Shown: positions 8,127 to 16,824 of the stretch, one piece after another
Position numbering within the stretch: position 1 is the stretch's first letter
Layout of the letters: the number at the start of each line of letters is the position of its first letter
IMG/VR virus record: IMGVR_UViG_3300037635_002520
Coordinates: 1-23,130 of that record
Length of the DNA stretch: 23,130 nucleotides
Reading direction: 5' to 3' (one strand)
Source: a virus
Translations under genes and position numbers: made by a program
The notes under the pieces: generated by a model
Seen by the model: the letters and a program-made list of their open reading frames with translations, nothing else
Told to the model about the DNA's origin: nothing
Database searches by the model: none

Positions 8127-8492
8127 ATGGCGGCTAATTCAAAATCAAATGGGATGAGCGTGATCGATCGCGCAAAGGCTCATTATCAAAATCAACCGGT
8201 CAAAGAGATTGTTGTTCCGGAATGGGCGGATGAGGATGGAAATCCTTTTGTTTTCTATTCTCAACCGTTTACTTTGCAAGACCAAGGCAAGTTGCAATTC
8301 GCGGTGAAAAATCAATCCGAAGCGGATGCACTTGCCGAGGTTCTTGTGATCAAGGCTCTCGATGCCGAGGGCAATAAAGTTTTCCAAATCGGAGACAAAT
8401 CATCTTTGAGAAATGGCGTTGATGCTCAAGTTCTTGCGCGGATCGCAAATCAAATCATGGGGTCGATGGCCGAGGATTTGGAAAAAAACTAA
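8127..8492 (+). CDS. Tail assembly chaperone, gpG-like
   Basis: 121 residues between tail tube and tape measure, the invariant place for the lambda G-type chaperone. The sequence IVVPEWADEDGNPFVFYSQPFTLQDQGKLQFAVKNQ...LAEVLVIKALDAEGNKVFQIGDKSSLRNGVDAQVLARIA follows the usual layout of these chaperones, which bind the tape measure and recruit tube subunits. The gene ends in GAA AAA AAC TAA, placing a perfect A_AAA_AAC slippery heptamer directly before the stop, so a fraction of ribosomes should continue in the -1 frame to make the GT form (8489-8686). AGGGAAAAG precedes the start. Confidence 0.88.
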   Translation: MAANSKSNGMSVIDRAKAHYQNQPVKEIVVPEWADEDGNPFVFYSQPFTLQDQGKLQFAVKNQSEADALAEVLVIKALDAEGNKVFQIGDKSSLRNGVDAQVLARIANQIMGSMAEDLEKN

Positions 8493-8530
8493 GAAAGAGC
8501 GAGGAACGCCAATTCAAGTTTTTTCTCGCT
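8483..8530 (+). promoter_or_regulatory. Programmed -1 ribosomal frameshift signal
   Basis: Slippery heptamer A_AAA_AAC at 8483-8489 in the correct phase, immediately before the zero-frame stop. Eight bases downstream starts a stem: AGCGAGGAA (8498-8506) pairs with TTTCTCGCT (8522-8530), nine pairs including one G-U. Upstream GAGGA (8472-8476) could act as an internal Shine-Dalgarno-like stimulator. All three elements match the standard architecture of bacterial -1 frameshift sites. Confidence 0.88.
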
Positions 8531-8686
8531 GAAAAGTTGGGCAAGACGGTTGAACAAATTGAAACCGAAATGTCTGTTGATGAGTTTATTGAATGGTCGG
8601 TTTATGTGCAAATTCAATCCGATCGACAAAAACAGGCGATGAAAAAGAATGGCAACTCAAAGGCTCGAAACCCGATTAACCGCTAG
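8489..8686 (+). CDS. gpT-like extension expressed by -1 frameshift (GT chaperone)
   Basis: Reading in the -1 frame after the slip gives 65 further residues beginning LRKSEERQFKFFLAEKLGKT, then VEQIETEMSVDEFIEWSVYVQI and a short basic end, stopping at 8684-8686. The -FLAEKLGKTVEQI..MS..EF.EWSVY- pattern is typical of the T part of tail chaperone fusions. It has no start codon of its own and fills the otherwise empty 156 bases between the G gene and the tape measure. The joined product is join(8127..8489,8489..8686), about 186 residues. It overlaps the tape measure start by 38 bases. Confidence 0.88.
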   Translation, partial: LRKSEERQFKFFLAEKLGKTVEQIETEMSVDEFIEWSVYVQIQSDRQKQAMKKNGNSKARNPINR

Positions 8687-11444
8687 AGATGAAACGCAAC
8701 GCGCGTTTCGAACTCTTAAATCAAATCTAAACACGGTCAACACGGCTTTCGTAAATGTTGCGAAAGTCGCGGGGGCATTGGGCGCAGTTTTCGCCGGTGT
8801 GTTCATTCGTGATTTGGTTGAGGTCAACAAACAGTTTCAAAGCCTCAAGGCCTCGCTCGTTACTTTCACCGGATCGGTTGAAAATGCCGACACCGCATTC
8901 AAGATTTTGCAAGATTTTGCAAAACAAACACCATTCTCATTGCAAGAGGTTGTCGGCTCTTTCAATATTTTGGTGGCTCAAGGCATCAAACCAACCGAGG
9001 CTCAACTCGGATCGTTCGCGGATATTGCGGGTGGAACATCCAAATCAATCATGCAATTCGCCGAGGCGGTGGCGGATGCCTCGGTTGGCGAGTTCGAGCG
9101 GCTCAAAGAGTTCGGAATCAAGGCATCGAAAGAGGGCGATAAAATCACCCTCAAAATGGGCGACATCACAAAGGTTGTGGACAATGACTCGGCGGCAATC
9201 GTCCAGGCGTTGACCGAAATTTCCGATGTTGCGTTTGCAGGGGGTGCAGCGCGGCAAGCGGCCACCCTCGGCGGTGCAATCACCAATTTGCGAGATAATG
9301 TTGATTCGTTCATGTTTGCGATCGGTGAATCCGGATTTGGCGCGGCTTTGGCGAGTTCGATCCGAAAGTTGAGTGATTTCATCGATGGCAATGATGCCCT
9401 CGCGGAAATGATTTCGGATAAAATGACAAAGGGTCTTTTGGTCTTTGTTGGCGCTCTTGATTTGGTTTTCTTAAACCTCGAGGAAATCGGAAATATTCTC
9501 GACATTGTTTTCGGGGTTTTGGTGATCAAAAAGATTCTCGCGGTCGGGAATCAAATTGTTAAATTTACTCGAGCGATTGTCACCTCTCAAATCGCATTGA
9601 CCGCGATCAAGATCATCACAAAAAATTGGATGGTTGCCCTCGGAACATTGGGAGCCGGTATAGGTGCGGCGGCTCTTGCCACCGATGATTTGAAAGACAA
9701 GGTTTCCGAGCAACTTGCCGAATTTGTTGAAACCCTCAAAATCACCAACTTGGTTGAGGGCGCGATGAATGCTCTCGGCCTCGAGTTTATCGACGTTGAA
9801 AAACAGGTTGAGCAATTCAAAAAAGAATCGGGGAATATGAATGCCGAGGTGGTTCGCAGCGATGCAACCTTGGCCGATCTTATTCCCACCATCGAGGGCG
9901 TTTCCGATAAGCTAGACGAAAGCACGATCTCAACATCGGATTTCCAATCGGCTCTTGATTCGATGAAAAGTCGGCTTTCACCGGTTTCAGCCGCGATCAC
10001 CGATTTGAAAGACGAAAAAGCCGCGTTGAATGCGATGGTTGATGCGGGTGTCATTTCGGTTGGTGAAATGGATGGCGCGTTGAATGCGTTGGCTCGAGAG
10101 GCTCTTGGCCTCGATACAACCACCGATGATTTGGCAACTCGACAGAAAATCGCCAATGATGCTTTTGCTGCCGGTATTATCGAGGGTGATGAATACAAAG
10201 AAATTCTCAGCGGCATCAAAAGCGAAATGATCGACTACAACGCGGAGAATGAAAAAACATTCGGCGCGGGTGCGATCAAAGGCGTCAAAGATTATTATGA
10301 GGCGATTTCCGACAATGCCGCGAATATGCAAGATTTGGTTGGTCAATCGTTCAGTTCACTCGAGGGAACGCTTTCCGATTTCTTCCAAACCGGCGAGCTA
10401 GATTTCGGCACGTTCACCGATGCCATCAAAAAGGGTTTGGCCGATCTTGCGGCAAAGGCGGTGATCACCACCGGTTTGAATTTCCTCGGTGATATATTCC
10501 CGAGCCTCAGTTTCGCCGATGGTGGTTTGGTTCCTGGTTCCGGTGGGCCAAAGGCGGATGATGTTTTGGCTCGGGTTTCCTCGGGCGAATATGTGATCAA
10601 AGCCTCGAGCGTTTCAAAGTTTGGATCGGGGTTTTTTGATGCAATCAATGCCGGACAAATGCCAAGCGGCGGCGGAATGTCGATCGATGCCGACATTATG
10701 AAGTCAATCACGCCAGGTTTTTTCTTAGGCGGTGTTTTCGATTTCGTTGGTGATGTCATCGGTGGGATTGCGGGTGCGATTGGTGATGTTGTGAATGGGA
10801 TTGTTGATGCCATCGGTGATGTGATTGGTGCGGTTTCTGATGCGGTCAAAGGGTTGGTCGAGGGCATCATGGGCGGCGATTTAGCGACGATTGCATTGTT
10901 GGCGGGTTCATTCATCTTGCCTGGCGTTGGCCCCGCGATCTTGGCGAATATGGGCGCGGGTGCAGGATTTGCGGCCAGTGTTAGCGGCGGCATTTCGAGT
11001 TCGTTCGCGGCGGGTATTTTGGGCAGTGGAAGCCTATCAACAATCGCCACATCGGTCGGCATCGAACTTGCCAAAAGCACGTTCGTCGATTCACTCTCGA
11101 GCGCGATAAGCGATAAAATTGTCGGTGTCACCGGTGGCATGGGCAGAGACAAAGGCACATTCTCACAAAACCGAGCGGATCGATTCTCAACTCTTTACAA
11201 TGAAGCCGCGCCATATTTGGCGGGAATGACCGGCGCGAATGTTCATGCCGGTGACAATGTGAGAGTGGGTGAAAGAGGGCCGGAATTGTTTATCCCTCAA
11301 CGCAATGGCACGGTCGCACCGATCAAGGGCAATGCGTCCGATCTCATTGGCGCGGTGAATGATATGAAAGAGGAAATTATCACATTGCGGCGGCAACTCA
11401 GCCGCGCGATGTCATCCGGTCAACTCGCGGGGGCGAGAGCGTAA
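8649..11444 (+). CDS. Tail tape measure protein
   Basis: 931 residues, the longest tail gene, which sets tail length (very roughly 140 nm by the usual rule) and is ejected ahead of DNA. The N-terminus (LTARDETQRAFRTLKSNLNTV) has the usual coiled-coil character, followed by the TP901-type core QTPFSLQEVVGSFNILVAQGI and FADIAGGTSKSIMQFAEAVADAS. Hydrophobic segments lie at about residues 260-345 and 690-805. Two C-terminal motifs common in tape measures are FADGGLVPGSGGPKADDVLARVSSGEYVIK (about 620-655, only the order matters) and VRVGERGPELFIPQRNG (about 866-882). No lytic transglycosylase or peptidase motif was seen. Its stop overlaps the next start in TAATG. A long antisense ORF across its 3' half is judged a shadow. 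Confidence 0.95.
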   Translation: MATQRLETRLTARDETQRAFRTLKSNLNTVNTAFVNVAKVAGALGAVFAGVFIRDLVEVNKQFQSLKASLVTFTGSVENADTAFKILQDFAKQTPFSLQEVVGSFNILVAQGIKPTEAQLGSFADIAGGTSKSIMQFAEAVADASVGEFERLKEFGIKASKEGDKITLKMGDITKVVDNDSAAIVQALTEISDVAFAGGAARQAATLGGAITNLRDNVDSFMFAIGESGFGAALASSIRKLSDFIDGNDALAEMISDKMTKGLLVFVGALDLVFLNLEEIGNILDIVFGVLVIKKILAVGNQIVKFTRAIVTSQIALTAIKIITKNWMVALGTLGAGIGAAALATDDLKDKVSEQLAEFVETLKITNLVEGAMNALGLEFIDVEKQVEQFKKESGNMNAEVVRSDATLADLIPTIEGVSDKLDESTISTSDFQSALDSMKSRLSPVSAAITDLKDEKAALNAMVDAGVISVGEMDGALNALAREALGLDTTTDDLATRQKIANDAFAAGIIEGDEYKEILSGIKSEMIDYNAENEKTFGAGAIKGVKDYYEAISDNAANMQDLVGQSFSSLEGTLSDFFQTGELDFGTFTDAIKKGLADLAAKAVITTGLNFLGDIFPSLSFADGGLVPGSGGPKADDVLARVSSGEYVIKASSVSKFGSGFFDAINAGQMPSGGGMSIDADIMKSITPGFFLGGVFDFVGDVIGGIAGAIGDVVNGIVDAIGDVIGAVSDAVKGLVEGIMGGDLATIALLAGSFILPGVGPAILANMGAGAGFAASVSGGISSSFAAGILGSGSLSTIATSVGIELAKSTFVDSLSSAISDKIVGVTGGMGRDKGTFSQNRADRFSTLYNEAAPYLAGMTGANVHAGDNVRVGERGPELFIPQRNGTVAPIKGNASDLIGAVNDMKEEIITLRRQLSRAMSSGQLAGARA

Positions 11445-12946
11445 TGGTTGCCACTACTCTCGCGGATTTAGTTGCCGATCCATATGCAAAAAAGAAATAT
11501 CTAGTTATTCTCAAGCCATATGATGTGAGCGGTGCGAGCGAATTGACTCTCTATTATTCCGGTGAGGGATTTGTCACCGAGCCAACCGATACACCGGCAA
11601 ACACAATATTCGAGCCGAGATTGGTTGAACCGATTTCATTCTCAAGATCGATGTTTGCATCGGAGCGGCTTGGGGGTTTCTCGGTGCCTGGTTTTGGCGA
11701 ATTGGTTTTAACGAATGCCGATGGTTTTCTCGATGCCTGGTCGGGATATGGATGGGATGGCCGATCGGTTGAGGTTCGAGTCGGTGAAGCCGGAGCGGAT
11801 TTCCAATATTATTTCACCATATTCCAAGGCGAGGCAAAATCGATCGAGTTCGATGATTTATTCATTCGGGTGATTTTGCGCGATCGACAAACCGATTTCG
11901 ATGTGGATTTTCCCTCGGTTCTTTATGCCGGAACCGGTGGCAATGAGGGATCGAGCAACCTGGCAAATCAACCGAAACCGCTCTGTTTTGGCGAGGTTTT
12001 CAACATTGAGCCGATCTTGGTTGATGCGGCAAACAATGTTTACCAGGTTCACAATGGGCAGATTGAGGAAATTGTCGAGGTTTATGAATCCGGAAAGGCG
12101 ATAAGTTCGGGGTCGATCACCGAGGATTTATCCAATGGACGTTTTACATTGAGCGGAAGTGTGAATGGAATAATAACGGCGGATGTGAAGGGTTCAAAGC
12201 CATCGGGTTCATATAAAGAAACCGCCGGTGATATTATCCGGCACATTGTGGTTGATTATGGCGGTTTGACCGATCCAGGCGATTTGAACACAACCTCATT
12301 TTCGGATTTAAACACGGCGAATAGTTCGGCGGTTGGGGTTTATGTTCCGGACACAACCACCATCCTCGAGGTTCTCGATCAAATCGCAAACACGGTCGGG
12401 GCATATTATGGATTCGATCGATCGGGTGATTTCGAGGTGAACCGGATTGAACTCGCAACCGGAACGGCGGCGGCGGAATTTGACTCGACAAATATCATTG
12501 AGATCACGCGGCTTGCCTCGGCGGTTCCAAATTATCAAGCTCGAGTGAATTTCAAGAAAAATTATCGGGTGATGAGTGAAACGGATTTCGGTGCCTCGAT
12601 CACAACGGCGCAACGGGATTTCCTGGTTCGTGAATCCGATGTTGCCATTGCCACCGACACGGCCATTCAAACGCCATATCCAAATTCCGATCCGCTCATT
12701 ATTCCGGCATTATTTGCGGAGTCATCACCGGCGGCAACGGAAGCGGCAAGGCTTTTGACAATATACAAAACGCAGCGCGACATCTATCGGATATTGGTTA
12801 AAACCCAACCTTACACCCTCAAGCTGAATGATGTGGTAAAAATCACATTTAGTCGGTATAATTTGACAAGCGGCAAATTGTTTCGGGTGATTTCTATCGT
12901 TGAGGATGCGGCGGTGAATGAGGTCGAATTGGAATTGTGGGGATAA
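11444..12946 (+). CDS. Tail tip/baseplate hub-like protein
   Basis: 500 residues directly after the tape measure. The N-terminal part has ISFSRSMFASERLGGFSVPGFGELVLTN and a strand-rich region ending LRDRQTDFD. The middle contains YAGTGGNEGSSNLANQPKPLCFGEVFNIEPILVDAANNVYQVHNG, a segment I recognise from phage tail proteins widespread in proteobacterial prophages. A later part (EVLDQIANTVGAYYGFDRSGDFEVNRI) is typical of hub-type folds, where the domain senses a flexible loop. It probably forms the distal tail or hub ring on which the fibre assembles. No peptidoglycan hydrolase motif is visible. The exact equivalence to lambda M, L or J proteins cannot be settled from sequence reading. Confidence 0.75.
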   Translation: MVATTLADLVADPYAKKKYLVILKPYDVSGASELTLYYSGEGFVTEPTDTPANTIFEPRLVEPISFSRSMFASERLGGFSVPGFGELVLTNADGFLDAWSGYGWDGRSVEVRVGEAGADFQYYFTIFQGEAKSIEFDDLFIRVILRDRQTDFDVDFPSVLYAGTGGNEGSSNLANQPKPLCFGEVFNIEPILVDAANNVYQVHNGQIEEIVEVYESGKAISSGSITEDLSNGRFTLSGSVNGIITADVKGSKPSGSYKETAGDIIRHIVVDYGGLTDPGDLNTTSFSDLNTANSSAVGVYVPDTTTILEVLDQIANTVGAYYGFDRSGDFEVNRIELATGTAAAEFDSTNIIEITRLASAVPNYQARVNFKKNYRVMSETDFGASITTAQRDFLVRESDVAIATDTAIQTPYPNSDPLIIPALFAESSPAATEAARLLTIYKTQRDIYRILVKTQPYTLKLNDVVKITFSRYNLTSGKLFRVISIVEDAAVNEVELELWG

Positions 12947-12949
12947 AAT

Positions 12950-13801
12950 ATGCCAACCAACATGATCATTTCCTCGACTAATTATTCTGACTCCGGAACG
13001 GTAACGGTTGATGATGCGGTCGGAACATTGCCGATCACCAACTTGCAAGATCGGCAAATTGTAAAGATTTGGCGCAATACGCAAACCACCGCTCAAATCG
13101 ATGTTGATTTCGGTCAAGGGCGAATTGTGGATTTCGCGGCATTGATTAAACACACCATTTCGCAAACCGGAAAAATCCGGTGGCGGCTTTCGAATGCCTC
13201 GGATTTCTCATCAACGGTTTATGATTCCGGTTTGATTGATGCCTGGCCGATCGTCGAGGAATTTGGAACATTGCCTTGGGGCGTGTTTTCTTGGGGCGGA
13301 TATTTGAATATCACGGTGGCCGCTCAATATACGATCTCGACGTTTGCGGTTTTATCATCACCGGTTCAAGCGCGATATTTGCGGATTGATATTTCTGATC
13401 CGGACAATACTGATGGATATATTCAAGCCGGTCGATTGATTGCGGGGCCAGCGTATAAACCTTCGATCAATTACGCCAATGGCGTTGAGTTCGAATTTGT
13501 GGATGATTCCAGAATCACCAAATCACGCGGGGGGCAAACCTTTGTTGATGAAATCGAGCGTTTCCGGCGGATTCGGTTTGAGTTGATCAACTTGCCGGAA
13601 AACGAAATGTTTCAAAACGTATTCAATGCCATCGATCGATTGCGCGGGGTGGCGCAAGATATTTTGATCATTCCTCAACCGGATGAACCGACAACGTGGA
13701 TCACACAAAATATTTATGGTAGAATCACGCAAACATCGCCGATCGTGAACTCGGCACTCAACTTTTATGGCCGACAAATCGAGGTCGAGGAACTTATCTA
13801 G
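12950..13801 (+). CDS. Tail tip protein with galactose-binding-like domain
   Basis: 283 residues in the same run as the tail-tip gene, separated by 3 bases. Residues ~1-170 look like a jelly-roll: LPITNLQDRQIVKIWRNT, QIDVDFGQGRIVDFAALIKH, WRLSNASDFSSTVYDSG, AWPIVEEFGTLPWGVFSWGG and ARYLRIDISDPDN. That order (site-specific strands, then a YLRIDI strand) is the signature of discoidin/F5-8 type C-like domains often used for carbohydrate or protein contact in tail tips. The C-terminal part (GGQTFVDEIERFRRIRFEL...IDRLRGVAQDILIIP) is probably the attachment region. Likely an upper baseplate or host-binding adaptor; function is inferred from fold pattern and position. Confidence 0.72.
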   Translation: MPTNMIISSTNYSDSGTVTVDDAVGTLPITNLQDRQIVKIWRNTQTTAQIDVDFGQGRIVDFAALIKHTISQTGKIRWRLSNASDFSSTVYDSGLIDAWPIVEEFGTLPWGVFSWGGYLNITVAAQYTISTFAVLSSPVQARYLRIDISDPDNTDGYIQAGRLIAGPAYKPSINYANGVEFEFVDDSRITKSRGGQTFVDEIERFRRIRFELINLPENEMFQNVFNAIDRLRGVAQDILIIPQPDEPTTWITQNIYGRITQTSPIVNSALNFYGRQIEVEELI

Positions 13802-13813
13802 GGGAAACAAAAC

Positions 13814-15973
13814 ATGGCATTTCCGGTCACTCTAAACGGTCGCACCTATACGCTCACAGATTTTGAAGGCACCAATTACGTTGACGGGTTGCCGGATGCC
13901 TTTGAGGATTTTGTCACACATGCCGGTGATATTTATAATTCAACCTCGACCACATCGAACTCGATTGGCACCGGATCAAAGACATTCACGGTTGAGGCAA
14001 ACAAACCATATCAAGCGGGAACGCCATTGCGGATCGCGGATGCGGCGGCACCATCAACCAATTTCCTCGATACGGTGGTGACATCTTATTCGGGAACAAC
14101 CTTGGTGGTTAATTCCATCGGATATGGCGGCTCTGGAACGAAAACATCTTGGACGATCAACATCGGTGGCGCAAAAACTATTGATGGCACTCTGGGTGTC
14201 TCTCAGGGCGGCACAGGGGCCACCACAGCGGCGGCAGCGCGGACAAACCTTGACACATATTCAAAGAGTGAAGCGGATTCGCGTTTCTTGAATGTTTCCG
14301 GTGAGGCATCCGATGTTTCGATCACTGGTGATTTGACCGTGGACACCGATACATTTGTCGTTGATGGGACAAATGATCGGGTGGGAATTGGAGCGTCAGC
14401 GCCAGAACAACTTTTAGAAGTTCGCGGAAACGATGAGGTTGCGAGATTTAGGGGTTCAGATAATGAATTTTTGGACATTCAAGCAAATGATGGAGGTCGT
14501 GTAGATTTAGATGCAAATAATGCAACTGGATTTTCTCTTTCTATAAACACAAATCCAGTGTTGGTTATCGACACGTCGCAGCGGGTTTTGATCGGAACAG
14601 ATTCCTCAATCACTGGTGCGGGGAGTGTTGTCGCAAATAGTCAAGTCGCGGGAACAAATTCCGCAGGTAGTAGGTCAGCTTTTGTGTTTTCAACCACCAA
14701 CACCGCTGGTTCAGTATATGAAATGGGCAAATCAGGCAACGCCACAATAGGAAGCCACACCATTGTTGCCGATGATGAAACACTCGGCACTCTACGATTT
14801 AGTGGATCAGATGGCACGAATTTCATTAGAGGTGCAGAAGTACGAGCAGAGGTGGATGGAGCGCCTGGAACAAGTGATATGCCTTCACGTTTGGAGTTTT
14901 CGACTACTGCCGACGGCGCATCATCTCCAACCGAGCGCATGCGGATTACGAATGGGGGGTTCGTGGGTATCGGCGGCGCGCGGGATGCAGACACGCCTTT
15001 GCACATTTATTCAACAAGCACCGGCTCGATCATCCCGTCAATTAAGTTGCAATCAAATGTTTCCTCGAATGACAGTAGTGAGGGCGCGTCGATTGATTTC
15101 GTAGCCAGTGGAGACAATTCCGCGATTGGTTCTCGGATCATCGGAACGCGATCTGCATCTGGCGGTAATATGGATTTAAGATTCCACACCGGTCGGGATG
15201 CTTTCGCAATGCGAATTGATAATTCGAAGCGAGTTTTGATTGGGACAGATTCGGCTCTTACAACGGCAGGTTCCGAACCTAGATTTCAGGTCACAGGTTC
15301 TAGCTTTCCAGAATCAAGTATGCTTCTCGGGCGCGGTGCCGCGAATGCCAACGCATCTGGTTTGAATTTTGTAAAATCCAGAAACGTTAATTTTGGCGGC
15401 AACACCATTTTGCAAGACGACGATCAGGCCATGTATATCGCGGCATACGGTGATGATGGCACAGACTACAACACACCTATGGCAACCATCGTTGCAGAAG
15501 TAGATGGAACACCAGGTTCAAATGACATGCCTGGTCGGATTCGTTTTTCGACCACTGCCGACGGTGCGTCTTCTGTAACCGAGCGTATGCGGATTGATAG
15601 CGCAGGACAAATTTTTCAATACGCGGGAATCGTAAGAGCGCAAAACTTTGCTTATGCGTCCATGTCAAGCGGTACAGCCTCTGCAACTCTAGTTTCTGAC
15701 ATGGCAACTATAATTACTGGAGGCTTTGGGATGTGTAAAATTCTTATGCATGGTAATGAAAACGCTGCGACCAATTCATCGGCAAGACAATACATTGTTT
15801 TAAAAAGAACAGGTGGTTTTGAAATAACTGAAATAGGCACTGGAATTACATACGGAAACACTAATGGACACGTTGCTCTTTCCATTAACTCAAGTGACGC
15901 TTTAATTGCGACAAGGACAGGAACAGGTGGAACGGGTAATTGTATGGTGTCTTTTGAAGTTCTTTATCGTTAA
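13814..15973 (+). CDS. Tail fibre / receptor-binding protein
   Basis: 719 residues rich in Gly, Ser, Thr and Asn. The N-terminus (MAFPVTLNGRTYTLTDFEGTNYVDGLPDAFEDFV) is an attachment domain. A collar-type motif, VSQGGTGATTAAAARTNLDTY, lies near residues 130-150. The shaft contains repeated modules: RVLIGTDSSITGAGS (about 14583) with RVLIGTDSALTTAGS (about 15231), and EVDGAPGTSDMP...STTADGASSPTERMRI (about 14849) with a near copy (about 15499). The last ~110 codons are AT-richer and use more AGA, ATA and AAT than the head genes, as expected of an exchanged receptor-binding tip. AGGGGAA precedes the start. No chaperone or peptidase domain is obvious at the C-terminus. Confidence 0.9.
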   Translation: MAFPVTLNGRTYTLTDFEGTNYVDGLPDAFEDFVTHAGDIYNSTSTTSNSIGTGSKTFTVEANKPYQAGTPLRIADAAAPSTNFLDTVVTSYSGTTLVVNSIGYGGSGTKTSWTINIGGAKTIDGTLGVSQGGTGATTAAAARTNLDTYSKSEADSRFLNVSGEASDVSITGDLTVDTDTFVVDGTNDRVGIGASAPEQLLEVRGNDEVARFRGSDNEFLDIQANDGGRVDLDANNATGFSLSINTNPVLVIDTSQRVLIGTDSSITGAGSVVANSQVAGTNSAGSRSAFVFSTTNTAGSVYEMGKSGNATIGSHTIVADDETLGTLRFSGSDGTNFIRGAEVRAEVDGAPGTSDMPSRLEFSTTADGASSPTERMRITNGGFVGIGGARDADTPLHIYSTSTGSIIPSIKLQSNVSSNDSSEGASIDFVASGDNSAIGSRIIGTRSASGGNMDLRFHTGRDAFAMRIDNSKRVLIGTDSALTTAGSEPRFQVTGSSFPESSMLLGRGAANANASGLNFVKSRNVNFGGNTILQDDDQAMYIAAYGDDGTDYNTPMATIVAEVDGTPGSNDMPGRIRFSTTADGASSVTERMRIDSAGQIFQYAGIVRAQNFAYASMSSGTASATLVSDMATIITGGFGMCKILMHGNENAATNSSARQYIVLKRTGGFEITEIGTGITYGNTNGHVALSINSSDALIATRTGTGGTGNCMVSFEVLYR

Positions 15974-16000
15974 CCCTCAACAGCACAGGAGAAACAAACA

Positions 16001-16366
16001 ATGGCTGTCACACACACTTGGACGGTTGATCCCAACCTACAAACCAGAGATCAAGATGGCGAAACCGATGTTGTTTATTCGGTTGTCTGGCGTTTGCATT
16101 CAGAGGAAACCGTTGGCGATCAAACATATTCGATCACATCGGCAAATCAAATCTCGCTCGATACAAGCGATCTTTCAAACTTTACCGCACTCGCTGATTT
16201 AACCGAGGCCGATGTTGTCGGATGGGCAAAAGGCACGATCGATGCCAACGCCGCCGAGGGCGAGGGCGTTGATTGCGATGAGTGGGAAGCGGGACATGAG
16301 CGTAACATCGCAAAACAGAAAAATCCACCAACACGAACTCAAACCGCGCCTTGGGCGGCAGAATAA
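16001..16366 (+). CDS. Small phage protein after the fibre, function unknown
   Basis: 121 residues. The N-terminal half (HTWTVDPNLQTRDQDGETDVVYSVVWRLHSEE) looks like a small beta domain, followed by FTALADLTEADVVGWAKGTID. I recognise the WxVxxL...G..DVV..V.W and LTE..VV.W pattern from short proteins beside fibres in uncultured marine phages, but know no function. The final ~20 residues are a charged, proline-containing tail. AGGAGA ahead of the ATG is a strong ribosome binding site. It may be a minor structural protein or fibre-associated factor. Confidence 0.7.
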   Translation: MAVTHTWTVDPNLQTRDQDGETDVVYSVVWRLHSEETVGDQTYSITSANQISLDTSDLSNFTALADLTEADVVGWAKGTIDANAAEGEGVDCDEWEAGHERNIAKQKNPPTRTQTAPWAAE

Positions 16367-16379
16367 AAGGAACTAAAAA

Positions 16380-16616
16380 ATGGCGGCAACCATATCAATC
16401 AACGGCAAAGAATACGACATCGAAGCCGATTTAAACGATCAACAGCGTTATTTAGCCTCACAGGTTGAAAGAGCGCAGCGCACAGAGCAAGAACTAAAGA
16501 TGGATCTAGATCGGGCCATAATGTGCAAAAAGGGTTTCAGTGAGGCGCTTATGGCGTCCTTAAATAGTGAGGAAGGCAATGGCGAGAACGTCGGAACAAG
16601 CGCACCAGAGGATTGA
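16380..16616 (+). CDS. Small coiled-coil protein (DUF6447-like)
   Basis: 78 residues: ISINGKEYDIEADLNDQQRYLASQVERAQRTEQELKMDLDRAIMCKKGFSEAL. The opening I-INGKEYD-xDL followed by a helix with heptad spacing and an ending R-x(3)-C-KKGF-x-AL is a recurring small-phage-protein pattern. The coiled coil suggests an oligomer or a partner for the membrane protein overlapping its 3' end. AGGAACT lies ahead of the start. Function unknown. Confidence 0.65.
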   Translation: MAATISINGKEYDIEADLNDQQRYLASQVERAQRTEQELKMDLDRAIMCKKGFSEALMASLNSEEGNGENVGTSAPED

Positions 16617-16770
16617 TGAATTGGAACCGCGTGTCACCAAATTGGAAACCACGGTTCACATTCAGTTCAAAGAGGTATTCGCCAGGATCAAACGGATCGA
16701 GGCGATCTTGATTGGTGCCGCCGGAACCATCATCGCAATGCTTGTCGCGGTTCTGACAAAAATGGGTTGA
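16579..16770 (+). CDS. Coiled-coil membrane protein, XhlA-like
   Basis: 63 residues with start ATG at 16579, chosen over the upstream GTG at 16567 because GAGGAAGG (16569-16576) precedes it. It overlaps the previous gene by 38 bases in another frame. An N-terminal coiled coil (EQAHQRIDELEPRVTKLETTVHIQFKEVFARIKRIE) leads into one C-terminal membrane span (AILIGAAGTIIAMLVAVLT). This is the layout of XhlA-type hemolysin/holin-associated proteins. It opens the lysis region and may help holin or fibre-proximal membrane contacts. The role is inferred from topology. Confidence 0.65.
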   Translation: MARTSEQAHQRIDELEPRVTKLETTVHIQFKEVFARIKRIEAILIGAAGTIIAMLVAVLTKMG

Positions 16771-16824
16771 TCGTTTTATATCTCTCTTTTGTTGCCTTTG
16801 GGCATTCTCATCCTGGCGGGTTGT

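Noticed and set aside
9587-10219. 210-residue minus-strand frame inside the tape measure gene
   Set aside because: Antisense shadow created by codon bias; Ser/Ala-rich and without recognisable domains.
10343-11158. 271-residue open frame on the minus strand across the tape measure
   Set aside because: Antisense shadow: low-complexity Pro/Ser/Ala composition mirrors the Gly-rich plus-strand code, it has no ribosome binding site or neighbours, and the plus frame is clearly the real gene.
14641-15006. 121-residue minus-strand frame in the fibre gene
   Set aside because: Mirror of the repeated plus-strand module; no independent evidence.
16567-16578. GTG start four codons upstream for the 63-residue membrane protein
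   Set aside because: GAGGAAGG would fall within the coding region; it correctly spaces the ATG at 16579.
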